Assembly: GCF_009905375.1 (NCBI RefSeq)
Contig: NC_133648.1
Coordinates: 306,668,565 to 306,732,564, forward strand
Source: Apium graveolens
Taxonomy: Eukaryota; Streptophyta; Magnoliopsida; Apiales; Apiaceae
Length of the DNA stretch: 64,000 bases
Direction of reading: 5' to 3'
A program made the position numbers and the translations under genes. The notes under the pieces were generated by a model. It saw only the letters and a list, made by a program, of their open reading frames with translations, was not told the DNA's origin and ran no database searches. Shown piece after piece: positions 47,337 through 60,792 of the stretch. The first letter of the stretch is position 1; every line of letters begins with the position of its first letter.

Positions 47337-49916
47337 CTTTACAACCATCAAATGTGATTTTCTTGGATTGGCTTGAAATCTAGCACACAGACATGTAGCA
47401 AACATGATGTATGTTCTACTTGCAGTTAAGTAAAGTAATGATCCAATCATCCCTCTATAGCTTGAAATATCTATACTTTTTCCCTTTCTATCTTCATCCA
47501 ACTTTGTTGCTGTAGACATAGGTGTAGATGCAGGTGAACAATCAATCATGCCAAACTTTTTCAATAGATCTTTGACATACTTAGTTTGGATGATGAAGAT
47601 TCCATCACTTCTTTGACTTACTTGAAGTCCAAGGAAATATCTTAATTCTCCCATCATACTCATTTCATATTTACTCTGCATAAGCTTGGAGAATCTTTGG
47701 AAAAACTTTTCATTTGTAGAACCAAAGATGATATCATCCACATAAATCTGAATTAGGATCATATCATCACCATGCTTTTTGTAGAAGAGAGTTTTGACTA
47801 TAGTACCCCTAGTAAAACCATGTTTAAGCAGTAATTCTGATAGTGTATCATACCAAGCTCTAGGTGAATGCTTTAATCCATATAGAGCCTTTAGTAACTT
47901 ATACACAAAATCTGGAAATTCTGGATCTTCAAAGTCAGGTGGTTGTTGCACATACACTTCTTCTTCTAACTCACCATTTAGGAAGGCACTCTTAACATCC
48001 ATTTGATATACTTTGAAATTTGAATGTGCAACAAATGCTAGAAAAATTCTTATTGCTTCAAGTCTTGTAATTGGAGCAAAAGTTTCATCATAATCAATTC
48101 ATTCTTCTTGTGAGTAGCCTTTAGCAACCAACCTTGCCTTGTTTCCGGTAACTATACCATTTTCATCCATCTTGTTCCTGAACACCCATTTTGTTCCAAT
48201 TATACTTTTGTTCTTTGGTGCAGGAACTAACTCCCAAACTTTTTTCCTTTCAAACTGATTCAACTCTTCCTGGATGGCAGATATCTAATCAGGATCCATT
48301 AGAGCTTCTTCAGTTTTCTTAGGCTCTACTTGAGACAAAAAGCATGCATGTAGGCACTCATTAGCAGTTGCACTTCTAGTTCTCACATCAGCAGTAGGAT
48401 CACCAATAATTTCTTCTCTAGTGTGACTTTTATCCCACTTTCTTGTGTGAGTTTATTGACTTGTGCCTTCATCATTTTCTTCATTATTGGTATGACTGGT
48501 AGATCCTTCTACTCTTTCTCCCCTTGAGTTTGTGCTCTTTAATTCAGGTGTTTGAGATGAGCTTCCATTCCCATGATTTTCCTGTTCATTAGTCTCTTCA
48601 TTCAACATCTGTTGTGCATTGACTTCATCTTCACCATTAGAATCGCTATCAATGTTGAGGTTTTTAAATGCAAGGGCTTCAGCTTCATTTTCATCAAGGC
48701 ATTCCAAGCCTGGACACTTTTCATCATCAAAAGTCATATCTGTGCTTTCCATAATCTTCTTTTGATCAATCACATAGACCTTGTAGGCAGTTCTCTCCAA
48801 TGAATATCCCAGAAAAATTTCTTCAAAAACCTTTGAGTCAAATTTTCCCACATATTCAGTTGTCTTTTAAAATGTTACACTTGCTTCCAAACACATGAAG
48901 ATGCTTTACGGTAGGATTTCTCTTAGACATGATTGAGTAAGATGATTTTCCATGGGCCTTGTTAATGAGAGATCTGTTTTGAGTGTAGCATGCAGTGTTA
49001 ACAGCTTCTTCCCAAAAACTTGTTGGCAACTTGGCATCTTGCAGCATTGTTCTAGCAACCTCTGCCAATGTTCTATTTTTTTATTTCAACTACCTCATTT
49101 TGTTGAGGTGTTCTAGCAGCAGGGAACTCTTGAACAATGCCTTCATTTTTGCAAAATTCACTTAATGTTGCATTTCTGAATTCTGTTCCATTATCACTTC
49201 TCAATCTTTTTACACAGTTTTGATCTTCAGCCTGTTTCTCTATCTTCTTTATGTGCTCAATTATGATGTGTGGAGTCTTATCTTTAAAGTGCATAAACTC
49301 TACCCAAGTATATCTTGAGAAATCATCCACCATCACAAGTGCATATTTGTTCCTTGAAATTGATAAGACATTTACTGGCCCAAACAAGTCCATGTGAATA
49401 AGTTGCAATGGTGCACTTATAGAATTCACAGTTTTTGACTTGTGACTTGATCTTTTCATTTTTTCTTTCTGACAAGCTTCACAAACTTTAACTTGAGCAA
49501 ACTCCAGATTAGGTATGTCTCTTACTAACTCCTTTTTGACCAAAGTGTTAATTGCCTTGAAATTCAAGTGAGACAACTTTTTATGCCATATCTTGCTTTG
49601 TTCTTCTGATGCCTTGGTATAGAAGCAACAAATTCCATCCTTATTTGTTGAGTCCAAGTCTGCAACAAATAAGCTTCCTTTTATTGCTCCTTTTAGAGCA
49701 ACCTCACCAGTTTTCTTGCTGATAAAAGTGCATTCTTCTTTGTTGAATAAAACTTCAAAGCCTTTGTCTACAAATTGGCTAACACTGAGAAGATTCACTT
49801 CAAGATCAGCTACTAGTGCTACATCATCAATGATAACATTTCCAGAAACAATCTTGCCATATCCCATTGTGAATCCTTTGTTGTTGTCTCCAAAGGTCAC
49901 CAAAGGGCCAACCTAA
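47337..49916 (-). pseudogene. Ty1-copia pol fragment (integrase and RT), truncated at both ends
   Basis: Minus-strand internal fragment of a Ty1-copia polyprotein. Reading order: end of the protease region and GAG-pre-integrase (IWHKKLSHLN, about 49585-49560), integrase core (HMDLFGPVN, MVDDFSRYTWVEF, LRSDNGTEFRN; 49400-49150), integrase C-terminal region (48453-49068), and RT ([20 protein letters not shown]; catalytic [10 protein letters not shown] near 47720-47745). It ends in [12 protein letters not shown] (about 47435-47470) and KRIL at the edge. Gag, most of protease, RNase H and both LTRs are absent. Stops interrupt it (for example near 48100 and 48288). The YVDDIIFGS wording suggests a Sire/Maximus- or Tork-like lineage, weakly. 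Confidence 0.9.
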
Positions 49917-51687
49917 AATTAGATTTAATTATTTATCTTTGATTTAAAAATTCTGAAAAATAGTTTTGAGCTTTAAAATATTATTTTAAATTATTTTCAA
50001 AACTCGATAATTATTATAAAATCATTTTAAAGTCAGATTCGGGTGTTCGAACCCTATTATTTAATTATAAATTGATTCAGAGTCCCGTTTTAATTCCGAA
50101 AAATGTTCAAAAATTCGTAATAAATACATGGAAAATCATTTTGACCCCGAATCTTCTTTGAAAAATTATTTTGATCGAATATCTTGCGTGTTATGTGCTA
50201 CGTGATATCTGATTGATGTGTTATATGCCTATATGGTTATTGTTTGACTGTTTTATTCATAACTTTCAATCCGTACGTCGAATTTGGGTAAAACGAAGGG
50301 GTAGATAAAAGCTTATGACGTCTATGCGATGATTAGAATAATATGAAATTGAATATTGAAAGATACTTGTGATGCCTAGCAGAGTCAGCGAGGCATAGAA
50401 AAGGAAAATAGTGATCCATAAATAGAATCGAAGAGTAGAAAGAGAAGGCAAGTGATTGATGAACAAACGCAAGGCATAGAAAGAAAAGGAAAGTGATTGA
50501 TGAGTAAAACGGTTAGATGAGTACAAATAAAGTTGGAATCATCTGTGATAAAGCAAGTACTTCTGAACCTTTCTTCAAGATATATTGCAAATATTTTCAA
50601 ACTTTCTCATAACATGTTGTTAGTATTCAAAATAAATCCTGTTTTATATTGCAAACGCTTTAAATTATTCAACCTTGAACCCTAATTCTTATTGATCTTG
50701 AGCCATAAGCCTTATTCTTCATAAACCATTATTTGTTGAATTCTCATATACGAGCCAGACACATACGATACTACTCCACAAATATATATCTGCCACATAC
50801 TGAATTCTGATATTGAATTGCTTGACATACCAACCCTTATTCCTTGTTTAACAGAAGACCAGTCCTTGGAACCCTTGATCTTCTACTTTCTAGTTCCTTC
50901 CTTGATTGAAATCCAATCTTTTTGAATTCCTTGTTATACCTTCATGGTATTGTGAATCACCCTATGCTTTAAGATAAATGTTATTTATGATTCAGCTTAT
51001 TGAATTACATTGATTATCATATTGATTTATTTTAGAATTGGATGGTTTTATAAATATGGACCAGATTCGTGGTCGAACCAGATTCATGGTCATAATAGGC
51101 CAATACGTTCCTTGGATCCAGTATATAGAGCAAATCTGGGAGCCTTGATCGGGGTTAGTGCGTGACTGATCAGCAGCCTAACCTTTGTTTTTAAAAGGAA
51201 AAGTGAATATCCAATTCTAATCATTATTTATTCAGAAACTTAATTTTTCTGAATCATTTCAAATGATCATGGTTTAACCTCAATTATTGATATTATAACT
51301 TCCTGAGCTAGTTAGCTCACTCTTGCAAATTTTTTTATGTTTTCAACAGTTGAAAAGGGAAATTATTGGTAACAAGAATTTCCAGTCCAGTGTGCGAGCT
51401 AGGATTCATGGTTAAGTTGAATCGAGCTAGCAGGAGCTTTATAATGCAAATGAGTTATGTAAGATTGTAAGAACGATATCATTATCAGTTGTAAGTTGAA
51501 CTAGTTGGGATTTGGTACGATGTAATAAAAGTTAAGGTTGTGGCTTGTTTTCATACTTTAACCTGTTGCGATCCGTGGTTGTGTAAAGAAGGGTCAATGC
51601 ATATAATATTTTACATACAGGTTTATTTATTGTGTGTGTGTGTGTTGTGAGCCCCAAACTTCTGACCCAGGTTTGGAGGGCGTCACA
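49917..51687 (+). repeat. truncated LTR piece (3' half), plus orientation
   Basis: Homologous in order to 54085-55881, the second half of the LTR at 52290. Shared blocks include the GATGCCTAGCAGAGT phrase (50371 and 54540), the ACCAGATTCGTGGTC phrase (51061 and 55263), and the end GTTTGGAGGGCG-C/T-CACA. It begins abruptly at the copia fragment, so the first ~1.8 kb of LTR is missing. Confidence 0.82.
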
Positions 51688-52289
51688 GAAATTGACTATA
51701 GAAGCCTCACTAGGTTGAAGCCCTTGAGTTGACGCACTGAGTTTCATCATCGAGTTGTCGAGTTTTGATGCGGCCACCATTGATTTGAGCTTGATCTTCA
51801 TGAGGAGAGCAAGGAATCGTCTTTACCAGCTTGGAATCGTCACCAGAGATGCAAAATCGCTATTGATGAACTGAAGAGCTTTGAAACGATGATCGAATGA
51901 TTGATTTGAAGTTCGAACGTGTGAAATAAGTGTTTTAACATCGTGTTTAACACTATCACTAAGAAGACACTGAGATTTGATTGAATAATGAGAGCGAGAG
52001 AGAGAGAGAGACAGAGAGAGAGAGAGCATCTATGAAAAACAAATTAGGGTTTGAGAGATTGGGTGATCCAGGACTAAAAATATTGACTTTTGTATATGAA
52101 TCGAGAGAGTTGTTAGGTCCTGAATTATCGTAGAAGTGGGGCTTGAATACGATAATCACTAAATTAAAAAATTCTTTCGAATCCTTTGCGGATATAAAAA
52201 TTAGTGCTCGGTTAATGCTTCCGTGTTCTTGAGAGGAATAGTGTTTAGAATAATAAAACGAGGAACATAAGATATTCGGGGAAATATAT
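51688..52289 (-). other. genic-looking strip: possible 5' UTR and first exon, cut by an LTR
   Basis: About 600 bp of non-LTR sequence. On the minus strand it holds a CT microsatellite (51990-52027), then an ATG at 51801 opening a frame that reads KLKSMVAASKLDNSMMKLS and then STQGLQPSEASIVNF, up to the LTR junction at 51687. This layout resembles a plant gene start (CT-rich leader then coding). I do not recognise the protein; the frame continues only into LTR sequence. Confidence 0.35.
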
Positions 52290-55200
52290 TGTAATATCCG
52301 GGATATATCGTGTAATTATTTTTATCAATAAATATATATTATGTGATTATTATATGAATTTTTGGTGAATTATCTGTTAAGTGTTATATGTGTTTGGATG
52401 TGTAAATATGATAAAATTTGAGTGTTTTAATTTTTATAGGTCCAAAATAAAATATAGATAATTGTGATATTTTTCCATTAATTTTTATGTTGTTATATGG
52501 TTTTATAAATGATTTATGGACTTGATTAATTATTTTTCCGAGTAATTAAAAACTATATTATATAATCAGGAACCAACCGACTTCAACCGTTCTTACGTTT
52601 TTACTACCCGAAACTCTTCCGAAAACTCATTCCTAACCTAATTGCAATAATCCGAGCATTTTCCATGTTTTGACTTTTTCGATCTGGAGTACGGTTTTCC
52701 CCGTGCGGGTCCCGTCGCATTATTTTCGATACAAAATTCGTTTCGGTAAATCAATAAAACCCGTATTTTCGAGAAACGGAATTTTTTATTAAACTATTAT
52801 ATTATCTTCTCGTCATACGTGTAACCTTAGCGCTGAGACCAAGACCGCAGTTACAAAATGTATGGATTTGGATAATTATCTTTAAACCAGTACCGTTTTG
52901 GATCTGTTTTCTCAAATAAACGTATTATTTTATATCCGGTATGATCCAACGGGGTACCAATATTCGATAAATATAATTAGCCTTTACCGTATTTTATTTT
53001 GTACAGAAAATCATTTGCAGTCAGTTAAATATATAATTTTCAGAGAAAATATAGTATATTCATAGTGTTCTTCATAATCAAACCTAGATTTGAAGGCGTT
53101 GGCGATATCCAATTATGGAGTTCAAGTAAAAAATCGAAGGTCTTGAAGAGTACTTTCAGAATCTGTGATCCATACACCTGCAGAATCAAAGGTTATTTTT
53201 CTATATTTTTATTTAATTTCAAATTATTTTGAATTAAAATATGAATTTTTGTTCGAGATTTTATTTGTGTGATTTGATTTTCTATTGTGTATCCTGACAA
53301 CTCTTTCTACTTGCATGTTGTAGATAATTTCATCCTGATCATTTTGGTATGTCATACGTTGGATTTGGAGTTCAATAACATGTAGAAAATTGAGATTGAT
53401 TCTCGAATTATTGAAATTAGGGTTTGAATGTTCTTGATTGTTCTTGGACAAGATTTGGGCATTTTTAACCCAAGGGTAATTAATTCAATTAGTTGATATC
53501 ATTAAATAGATAGTTGAAAGAGAAATTGAATGATATAAGTTTGGAGAACGGAGGATAACTGGAAGACGATGATCGGAGTTTGAAAGTTCGCCGGCAGCGG
53601 AACTTCGATCGGATTTTCCGGTTGAAATCCATGTTATTTGACAATTGTAACCTTGCAGATGTGTTTATGGAACGATAAACATCATTTCCTGTTGACTTAG
53701 GCTCGTTCTGGGCAGGTTACCAATCACCGGAAAAGCTCCATGGTGGTAGCCATGGAGTCCGGCCCCGGAACCGAGACAGTGGGAAACTACTATTTAATCC
53801 CTTTAATTTTTATGAACTTTACATTTTAGTCCCCGTGACTTTAAAAGTTTACAAAAATCAGATTTCTGTTTTAATTATTTACGAAAATTGTATTTTCTTT
53901 TTTCAGAAATTGTTTTAATTATTTTAAAATTCCAAAAACAATATTTTATTTCCGAAAATTATTTTTAATTCAAAAATAAATCTCAATTAATTAGTTGATT
54001 AATTTTAGTTAATAATTAATTATTTAATTGGTCAATTAATCTAAATATTAATTGATTAATTAATTTGATTAATTTTTAATTAATTTTTAATTAGATTTAA
54101 TTATTTCTTTGAATTTAAAAATTTTGAAAAATGGTTTCGAGTTTTAAAATAAAATTTTAAATTATTTTCAAGACTCGATAATTATTATAAAATAATTTTA
54201 AAGTTGGAATCAGGTGTTCGAACCCTGATTAATTATTTATAAATGATTCAACGGTCTGTTTTAATTCCGAAAAATGTTTAAAAATTCGTATTAAATATCC
54301 GAAAGATCATTTTGACATCAAAACTTCTTTGGAAAAGTATTTTCATCAAATATCTTACGTGTCATGTGCTATATGTGAACTAATTGATGTGTTATATGCG
54401 TATATGTGCATTGTTTGACTATTTTAATCGTAACTTTCAATCCGTAAATCAGATTTGGGTGAAATGAAGGGTAGATGAAACCTTATCACGTCTATGTGAT
54501 GATTAAAATAATGTGAGATGAATATTAATAGATACTTATGATGCCTAGCAGAGTAAGCAAGGCGTAGAAAAGGGAAGCATGTGATCTGAAAATGGAATCG
54601 ATGCGTAGAAAATAAAGCAAGTGATCAATGAATAGAAGCGAGACATTGGACAAGTAAAAAAAGGCTTGTTGAATAGAATCATTAGACAAGTACAAGTGGA
54701 GTTGGAATCATTTAAGATAAGGCAAGTACTTCTGAACCGTTCTCGATATATATTACAAATACTTTTACACTCTCTCGTGACATATTGCTAATACTCAAAA
54801 TAGTTCCGCTTTATATTATAAGTACTTTGAATCATTCAGCCTTGAACCCTGTTCACATCATTTGATCTTAAGTTGTGAGTCTTATTCTTTGTAAACCATC
54901 CATTGTTGATTTACCAGATACTAAACCACACACAAATACGATACTACCCCACAAATACATATCCCCCATACACCAAACACTGGAACAGAATTGCTTGAAC
55001 ATACAGAAACTCTTATACTCAATCATATCTTGTAACATCAATGAACTAAACCTTGTGAAATCATTTTTCAGTTAAGACCTAATTCTCCTACAGGCTGGAA
55101 GCCATTCCTCATACATACCTTGATATACCCCGGTGATACTCATGAATTGCATTACACTTTTATACAGATGTTTTATCTCTGTTGATTATGATCCTGTTTT

Positions 55201-55881
55201 ATATGAATTATATTGTTTATCATACTGAACTATTTTAGAATTGGATAGTTTTCTTTATGTGGACCAGATTCGTGGTCAGACCAGATTCGTGGTCGAATTA
55301 GGCCAATGTGTGCCTTGGATCCAGTTTATAGAGCAGAGTCGTGTGCCTTGCTCGGGGTTAGTGCGTGACTGATCAGTAGCCTAACCTTAGTTTAAAACTT
55401 AAAATGAATATCCAATTCTAATAATTGTTTAACAAAAAACTTGATTCTTCTGAATCATCTCATTTGATCATTGTTTAACCTCAATTATCGTTATTATGAC
55501 TTGCTGAGCTAGTTAGCTCACTCTTGCGAATCTGTTTATGTATTCTACAGTTAAAAAGAACATGACTGATAGCAAGGTTTCCCAGTCCAATGTGCGAGCT
55601 AGGATTCCAGGACAAGTTGAATCGAGTCGGCAGTAGCTTTATATTATAGTTGAGATGTGTAAGCTTGTAAGAATAATTTCATTAACAGTTGTAAGTTTAA
55701 CTAGTTGGGATTTGGTACGATGTAATAAAAGTTAAGGTTGTGGCTTGTTTTCATACTTTAACCTGTTGCAATCCGTGGTAGTGTAAAGATGGGTCATTGC
55801 ATATAATATTTCATATACAGGTTTATATTGTGTGTGTGTTGTGAACCCCAAACTTCTGACCCGGGTTTGGAGGGCGCCACA
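52290..55881 (+). repeat. full-length LTR of a Ty3-gypsy-type element (G4), plus orientation
   Basis: 3592 bp from TGTAATATCCGGG to GGGCGCCACA. It is followed at 55885-55896 by TGTTATCAGAGC, one base from the initiator tRNA-Met primer site, so this is a 5' LTR rather than a solo LTR. Its start matches that of G2 on the element strand (TGTAATATCCGG), showing shared ancestry. Only ~100 bp of interior follows before another LTR piece interrupts at 55981. Confidence 0.85.
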
Positions 55882-55884
55882 GGT

Positions 55885-55896
55885 TGTTATCAGAGC
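55885..55896 (+). other. primer-binding site of G4
   Basis: TGTTATCAGAGC, three bases after the LTR end; one mismatch to the initiator tRNA-Met site. Confidence 0.8.
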
Positions 55897-55980
55897 TACA
55901 GGTTATAAGTCACTGAAACAAGCCTAGATTATCGGGATTGGGTAGAGGATTAGGATTAGGAATAGGAAATAAAAAGATAA

Positions 55981-56442
55981 TGCGATGGCCTCAACCCCGG
56001 GGTCAGGAGTTGACGTCACTAACAATATCAAACTACAAATATAATACAATCAACTCACTTTTATTTCGATATAAACAATCCCTTCACAAGATCTTTTCCA
56101 GGTTCAAGTATAATTTAGGTTACACACACTTATTACAAACCAACTTATTTAAAACAACCTGACATTTCTAACTTTCTACAACAACTCACAAACCACACCT
56201 GGTCTGACACAACACACTCGTAGGAGCTCAACACACGAGGAACTGGAAACCGGCCCTTCCTAAGATAACACAATCTCCTAGGCATCTGTAATATGAGAAT
56301 ATACAAAGTATTTGCAAGAGTGAGCGATCAATCGCTCAACAGTACCTCTATATGAATAAATAATCAAAACAATTTATGATAAACAGTTGTAGGAACAGAA
56401 ATCTTAACTCGTTTATTAAAAACAAGTAAAACAGGTGAAAAC
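55981..56442 (-). repeat. truncated LTR piece, minus orientation, related to G3
   Basis: Begins TGCGATGGCCTCAACCCCGGG, matching 44587 onward for several hundred bases (CCGGGGTCAGGAGTTGACG against CCGGGGTCAGGGGTTGACG). It lacks the long (TA)n tract of G3. It stops at 56442, where element G5 begins, and so was probably split by the G5 insertion; its other half would lie beyond the window. Confidence 0.75.
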
Positions 56443-59309
56443 TGTAACGACCGAGAAATTACGCTTGTATTATATATTAATAAAGGTGATTTATGTGTAT
56501 TATTATGTCAGTTAGTGTGTTGAATCCTAAAACCCTAATTGTTATGTGCTATGTGTTACCTGTTTTGATCAGAATGTGTTTCGGGTATTTATCGAGTGTT
56601 TTTATTATAAGTTATATGTTTTATATCAAAATTTGTACAGCCCAAATAGTGTTTTAAAAGCCAATATCTCAAACAAAATCATTGGCCTTATTTTACCAAG
56701 TATGGCCTATACCATATCGATATTCTGAACATCTAGACGATTTACAAAATTACCTGTTTCACGAAAAACGACTTTTCCGGGCCCCTTCGGGTGTCAAAAC
56801 CCCCACAAAAATCACACTTTTAATTTAATAGGATCATGAAATTATCAAACATCATTTTTCTTTGCATTTATGTATTATTCATAATTTTTTGGAATTTTTT
56901 GCATATATTTTGTATTTATTAGATATTTAAAAATTCATAACTAATACCAAAAATTATAAAAATTTGGGCCAAATAATTTTATTAGATGTGTAATTAGACC
57001 CTTAATTTTATTTAGGGGTATTATTTTAGCTAATATAAATAGCTGATTTACTGTTAATTATTAATTAATTAATTAATTATAAAAAAATCAGAATATTCAA
57101 GAACAATTGTGTTGGTGAAGAACAGCTTGAGAATTAAACCTCATATTTGAACGTGATTCCGTGCACCAAATCGTTCATGTAAGTAGTCAAATTGAAGCTT
57201 ATTAATCGTAATTCATGATTCTGTAATCAATTTCATTGTTTGAGTAATTGATTTTTAAGTCGATAATTCGGGTTTATTCTTCGAATTCGGGTTTTGATTA
57301 TAGTTGATTGTTAATTATTTTGGTGGTTACGAGCGTGTAGAATGTTGAATTTAGGATCGATTGACATTGGGTTTGCGTGGTTCTAAGTCCGATTTGTCCT
57401 CGTCGGAGAACCGCCGCTGCGGGCGGTGTTCTTCGTTTTCCGACGTCGGGAACGATGAAGGAAGGAGGAGGGAGACAGGGGAGTTGTTATGGGGCTGCCG
57501 TGGAACGAAATCGTGGAGGAACAAGCCGGAAAGCATGCTTTTGGTCGCCGTTCGAATCACCAGAAACCCCCCGATGTCGTTGCCGGTGGGGCTGTTCTTG
57601 GTCGACCCGGTTTCAACCCGGTGTTCGACCCGGTTTCGTAATTAATTCCAAAAAAACTAGGGAATAATTATTTAAAAATATGGTAATTATTAATTAATTA
57701 TTTGAAATATAATTAAGGTTTAATTAATTGGGAAGAATTAATTATAATTGATTTATAATTAATTGAATCTTGTTTATTGCGTAATAATTAAACCGTTTAT
57801 CCGATTTAAGCGAAACGAAGACCCCTAGACTCTGAAAAATGACCCGATTCCATTAAAAATAATTATAAATCATAATTTCTTTCGAAAGCGAGTCGGATTA
57901 TGATAATTATTTGTTTATAGACCCTAATGTTGATAAAAATGAATCCAATAAATCCCGAAAAATTAGGAATCGAGTCAGATAGTGTTTGTTAATGCAAATA
58001 TAAGTCTAGTATCGATTCTAAAAATATTTGTAAGTTTAAATTAATTATGTTCCTTATGTGCTATGTGATTTACGTGATTATGTGAACTCTATGTGTTAGA
58101 TAATTATATACGAGTCAAATAATATCGTATGGGTAGATGATAAGGACTACGTGGTGTCAATCTGAGATTGCGTACGATGTAAATCAACTAAACAAGTATC
58201 TTTCCTTGATAGATTCAACACCAGCAAGGTGAATCAAGCAGGAGATAGAAGGTTGTGAATTACCCGAGGTGAAGTGCATACTATACAAGTTTTTTTCCCT
58301 ATTCTAAGTTCAGAATAGTGAATCACTTCCAACTTTCCATAACAGCTACACTTTGATAATTTTTGTTCACAAACACTAATACACAATTATTGATCCTTTG
58401 TTTCTATTTCATTTCGATTCTTGATTTCTCCTAATTTATTGAATCCTCTATTAATATTCCAGTACTTATACTCTTATTTACATATACTCTGATATATCCT
58501 GATATCGGGATAAATTGAAAGCATACCGATTGTTCCGAATGCTAAGCTATGGACTGGATGGTTATGAAATGGGCAGGGTATGAACTGAACCCTTGATTAT
58601 TAGGCCATAGTGCCTGGGTATCCTATATTTTGGTGGGGTCTATACAGTTGGGTATAGATCTGCGTTGTATCATGACTGATCTACATGTTATAGTGCATAT
58701 GTTGGTTCTTGTGTCCAGTCTCGTTCATTTAGCACTCGCCAGTTATGGCATTCATTGTTCTTTACAAAAATAGATGGTTGTTCAAACCAGTAGATTACCA
58801 ATTCATTTAACTTTCTCTCTTTACACTATATATACATATTGTTGCAGGCTTGTTGAGCAATTTTGGCTCACTCCTATTATTGTTATTCACCTTATTTTTC
58901 AGTGAAAGCTGAGAATGAAATCCATCAGAACCCGAATATTCAAGAAGCGAGTCAAGCTGCAGGACCTTCTAATTCCAAGAGTGTTTGTCCCTATCCCAGA
59001 AGAGAGTTTTGAATTGCCATAGCAGGTGTAATAGGATAAGTGATAGTTGTAATTTGAATAAAAGATATTTAGTTTAAAATTTGAATAGAAAAATGGTTTA
59101 TAATACAGAGATTTTGTAAGACAGTTTATTTAGAATTGTGGTAATAAAGTTGGTATGTCGTTCTTATTTTCAATCCTTAACCTTGAAAAGATCCTGAGAA
59201 GTAGTAGCAAGGGGTAATTATCTATTTATATTATAATTGTACAGATTCAGTAAGGTAGTTAGTGATCATAATGCCCCAGATCTATACCCCGGATTTGGAG
59301 GGTGTTATA
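56443..59309 (+). repeat. 5' LTR of G5
   Basis: 2867 bp from TGTAACGACC to GGTGTTATA (one base off the usual GTTACA end). A GC-rich island at about 57380-57640 gives small overlapping frames on both strands but no recognised protein. The stretch before ~57110 has ATTAATTAATTA repeats. Confidence 0.82.
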
Positions 59310-59310
59310 G

Positions 59311-59321
59311 TTGGCATCAGA
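59311..59321 (+). other. primer-binding site of G5
   Basis: TTGGCATCAGA, one base after the LTR end; the initiator tRNA-Met type, same variant (GGCATC) as in G2. Confidence 0.78.
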
Positions 59322-59490
59322 TTTTAGGTTTTGGCCCTTGAAAACAAGAATATTAGAGTTAAGATAAGATTGGAAGATCACATAAGATAGGGATAATGGT
59401 ATTAGGGTTTGTTAGTTTCTTAGATTAGGAAATTGTGAGTTCTAAAAATGGGATTTGATTTTTTTTCTTGTGTTATGGTTATTCTGTTAG

Positions 59491-60260
59491 ATGGCATCTT
59501 CAGCATCTTCCTCAGAGCAGACAGTATCGGGTCCAACAGTTCCACCACCAGAGCAGTTATCGGTTCCACCACCAGAGCAGTTGCTAGTTCCCCTAGTATT
59601 AGAGGTATCTGACTTTATTGACTATTTCCCCAATTTCGAGCCAGAGATACCTGAGCTCCTGCCTCTAGAGTTTCCGATATTTGATATACCTGATATGGTT
59701 GACATTCCTCAGTGGGAGGAGTTAGAGCCTCAAATCCCAGCACAGCAGCCAGAGATTCCACCTCTACAGCCTGATGTATTTCCAGATCCCTAGATATTTG
59801 AGCCACCAGCTCAGCTAGTGTTGTTTCCAGCACCAATAGCCATTTATGCTCCTGTGCCCGGGGTATATCAGTTTCCATAGGCCAAGTTTATAGATGAGGT
59901 CATTAACCAGCCAGTGCCACAACCTACTAGAGGTTCTCAGACAGATCTTCGTGAGCCACAGACTGTGCCATATCAGCAACATGCTAGGCCGAGGGAGGAG
60001 ATGCAGATGTGGCGAGACCAGTGTAGGAAATTCTCGGACTATTTGAGAGCAGAGAGTATGGACCAGTGAGGGCATTACAACCAGACTACATTCTGAGGGA
60101 GCGACTCCGACAGATTTACCGAGCAGCTTCACTGGAGGTGGCTGAGTTGAGACAAGAGGATGTTCGTACTGATGTTGTATATCGTAGAGCTATGAGATTG
60201 ACGGAGGCAGTATTAGAGTCACTTCAGCAGGAGACTGATCCTGTGCCACCTGGATTTTGA
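59491..60260 (+). pseudogene. proline-rich leader ORF upstream of gag in G5, broken
   Basis: An ATG 180 bp after the primer-binding site opens a frame of ~256 codons. It is interrupted by TAG (59791-59793), a second TAG near 59877, and a frameshift close to the TGA near 60068, after which it runs to TGA at ~60258. The first part is Ser-rich then Pro/Glu-rich with a repeated VPPPEQL unit. The second part is charged and helix-prone (WRDQCRKFSDYL, then LRERLRQIYRAASLEVAEL). It has no zinc knuckle, protease or gag match that I can read. Similar extra ORFs ahead of gag are known in some plant gypsy elements; its function is unknown. Confidence 0.6.
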
Positions 60261-60792
60261 GATCGGCCAGACCGCAGGGTGTTGTATTATATGTGATATA
60301 TGTAGATAGAGGAAGCATAGTATAGCGTGACTAGGCTTGTATATGTGTAGCATCTAGTTTGACTGGTAGCAGTAGTAGTATGACTGATCTGATGTAGACC
60401 CTTTTTGTATCAAGCACTAACACTTGCAGCTGGTGTTATATATATATATAATGAACACTTTCCACTTTTTGCTTTACTTTAATTTAAATTTCAGTCTTTC
60501 AAGCATTTACATTTACGTTTCTGTTTTATAGTTTCATATATTAAATGATATTTTATTTAAAACAATGTTGTACCATCTATTTTTTATAAAAAAATTCAAT
60601 TATTTCCATGTGATTTACTTAAACACTGAACTGTTTTTAAATTCTTGTTTTAGATACCTGGTAAATTGTTTTCTTTCCAATATCAACTGTTTAAATTCTG
60701 TTTTAATACCATACAAATTGTTTATTTACTCATATCACCTGTCTAATAAATTGTTATTAAAAAAAAGAACCATTTGTTTTATTACCAGAACT
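60261..60792 (+). other. non-coding spacer before gag in G5
   Basis: T-rich and AT-rich leader sequence between the extra ORF and the gag start. It includes a short TA run near 60436-60450. No feature was recognised. Confidence 0.5.

Noticed and set aside
57351..57667. Overlapping frames of 60-96 codons in the GC-rich island of the G5 LTR.
   Set aside because: They lie wholly inside an LTR, overlap on both strands and show only Arg/Ser-rich composition.
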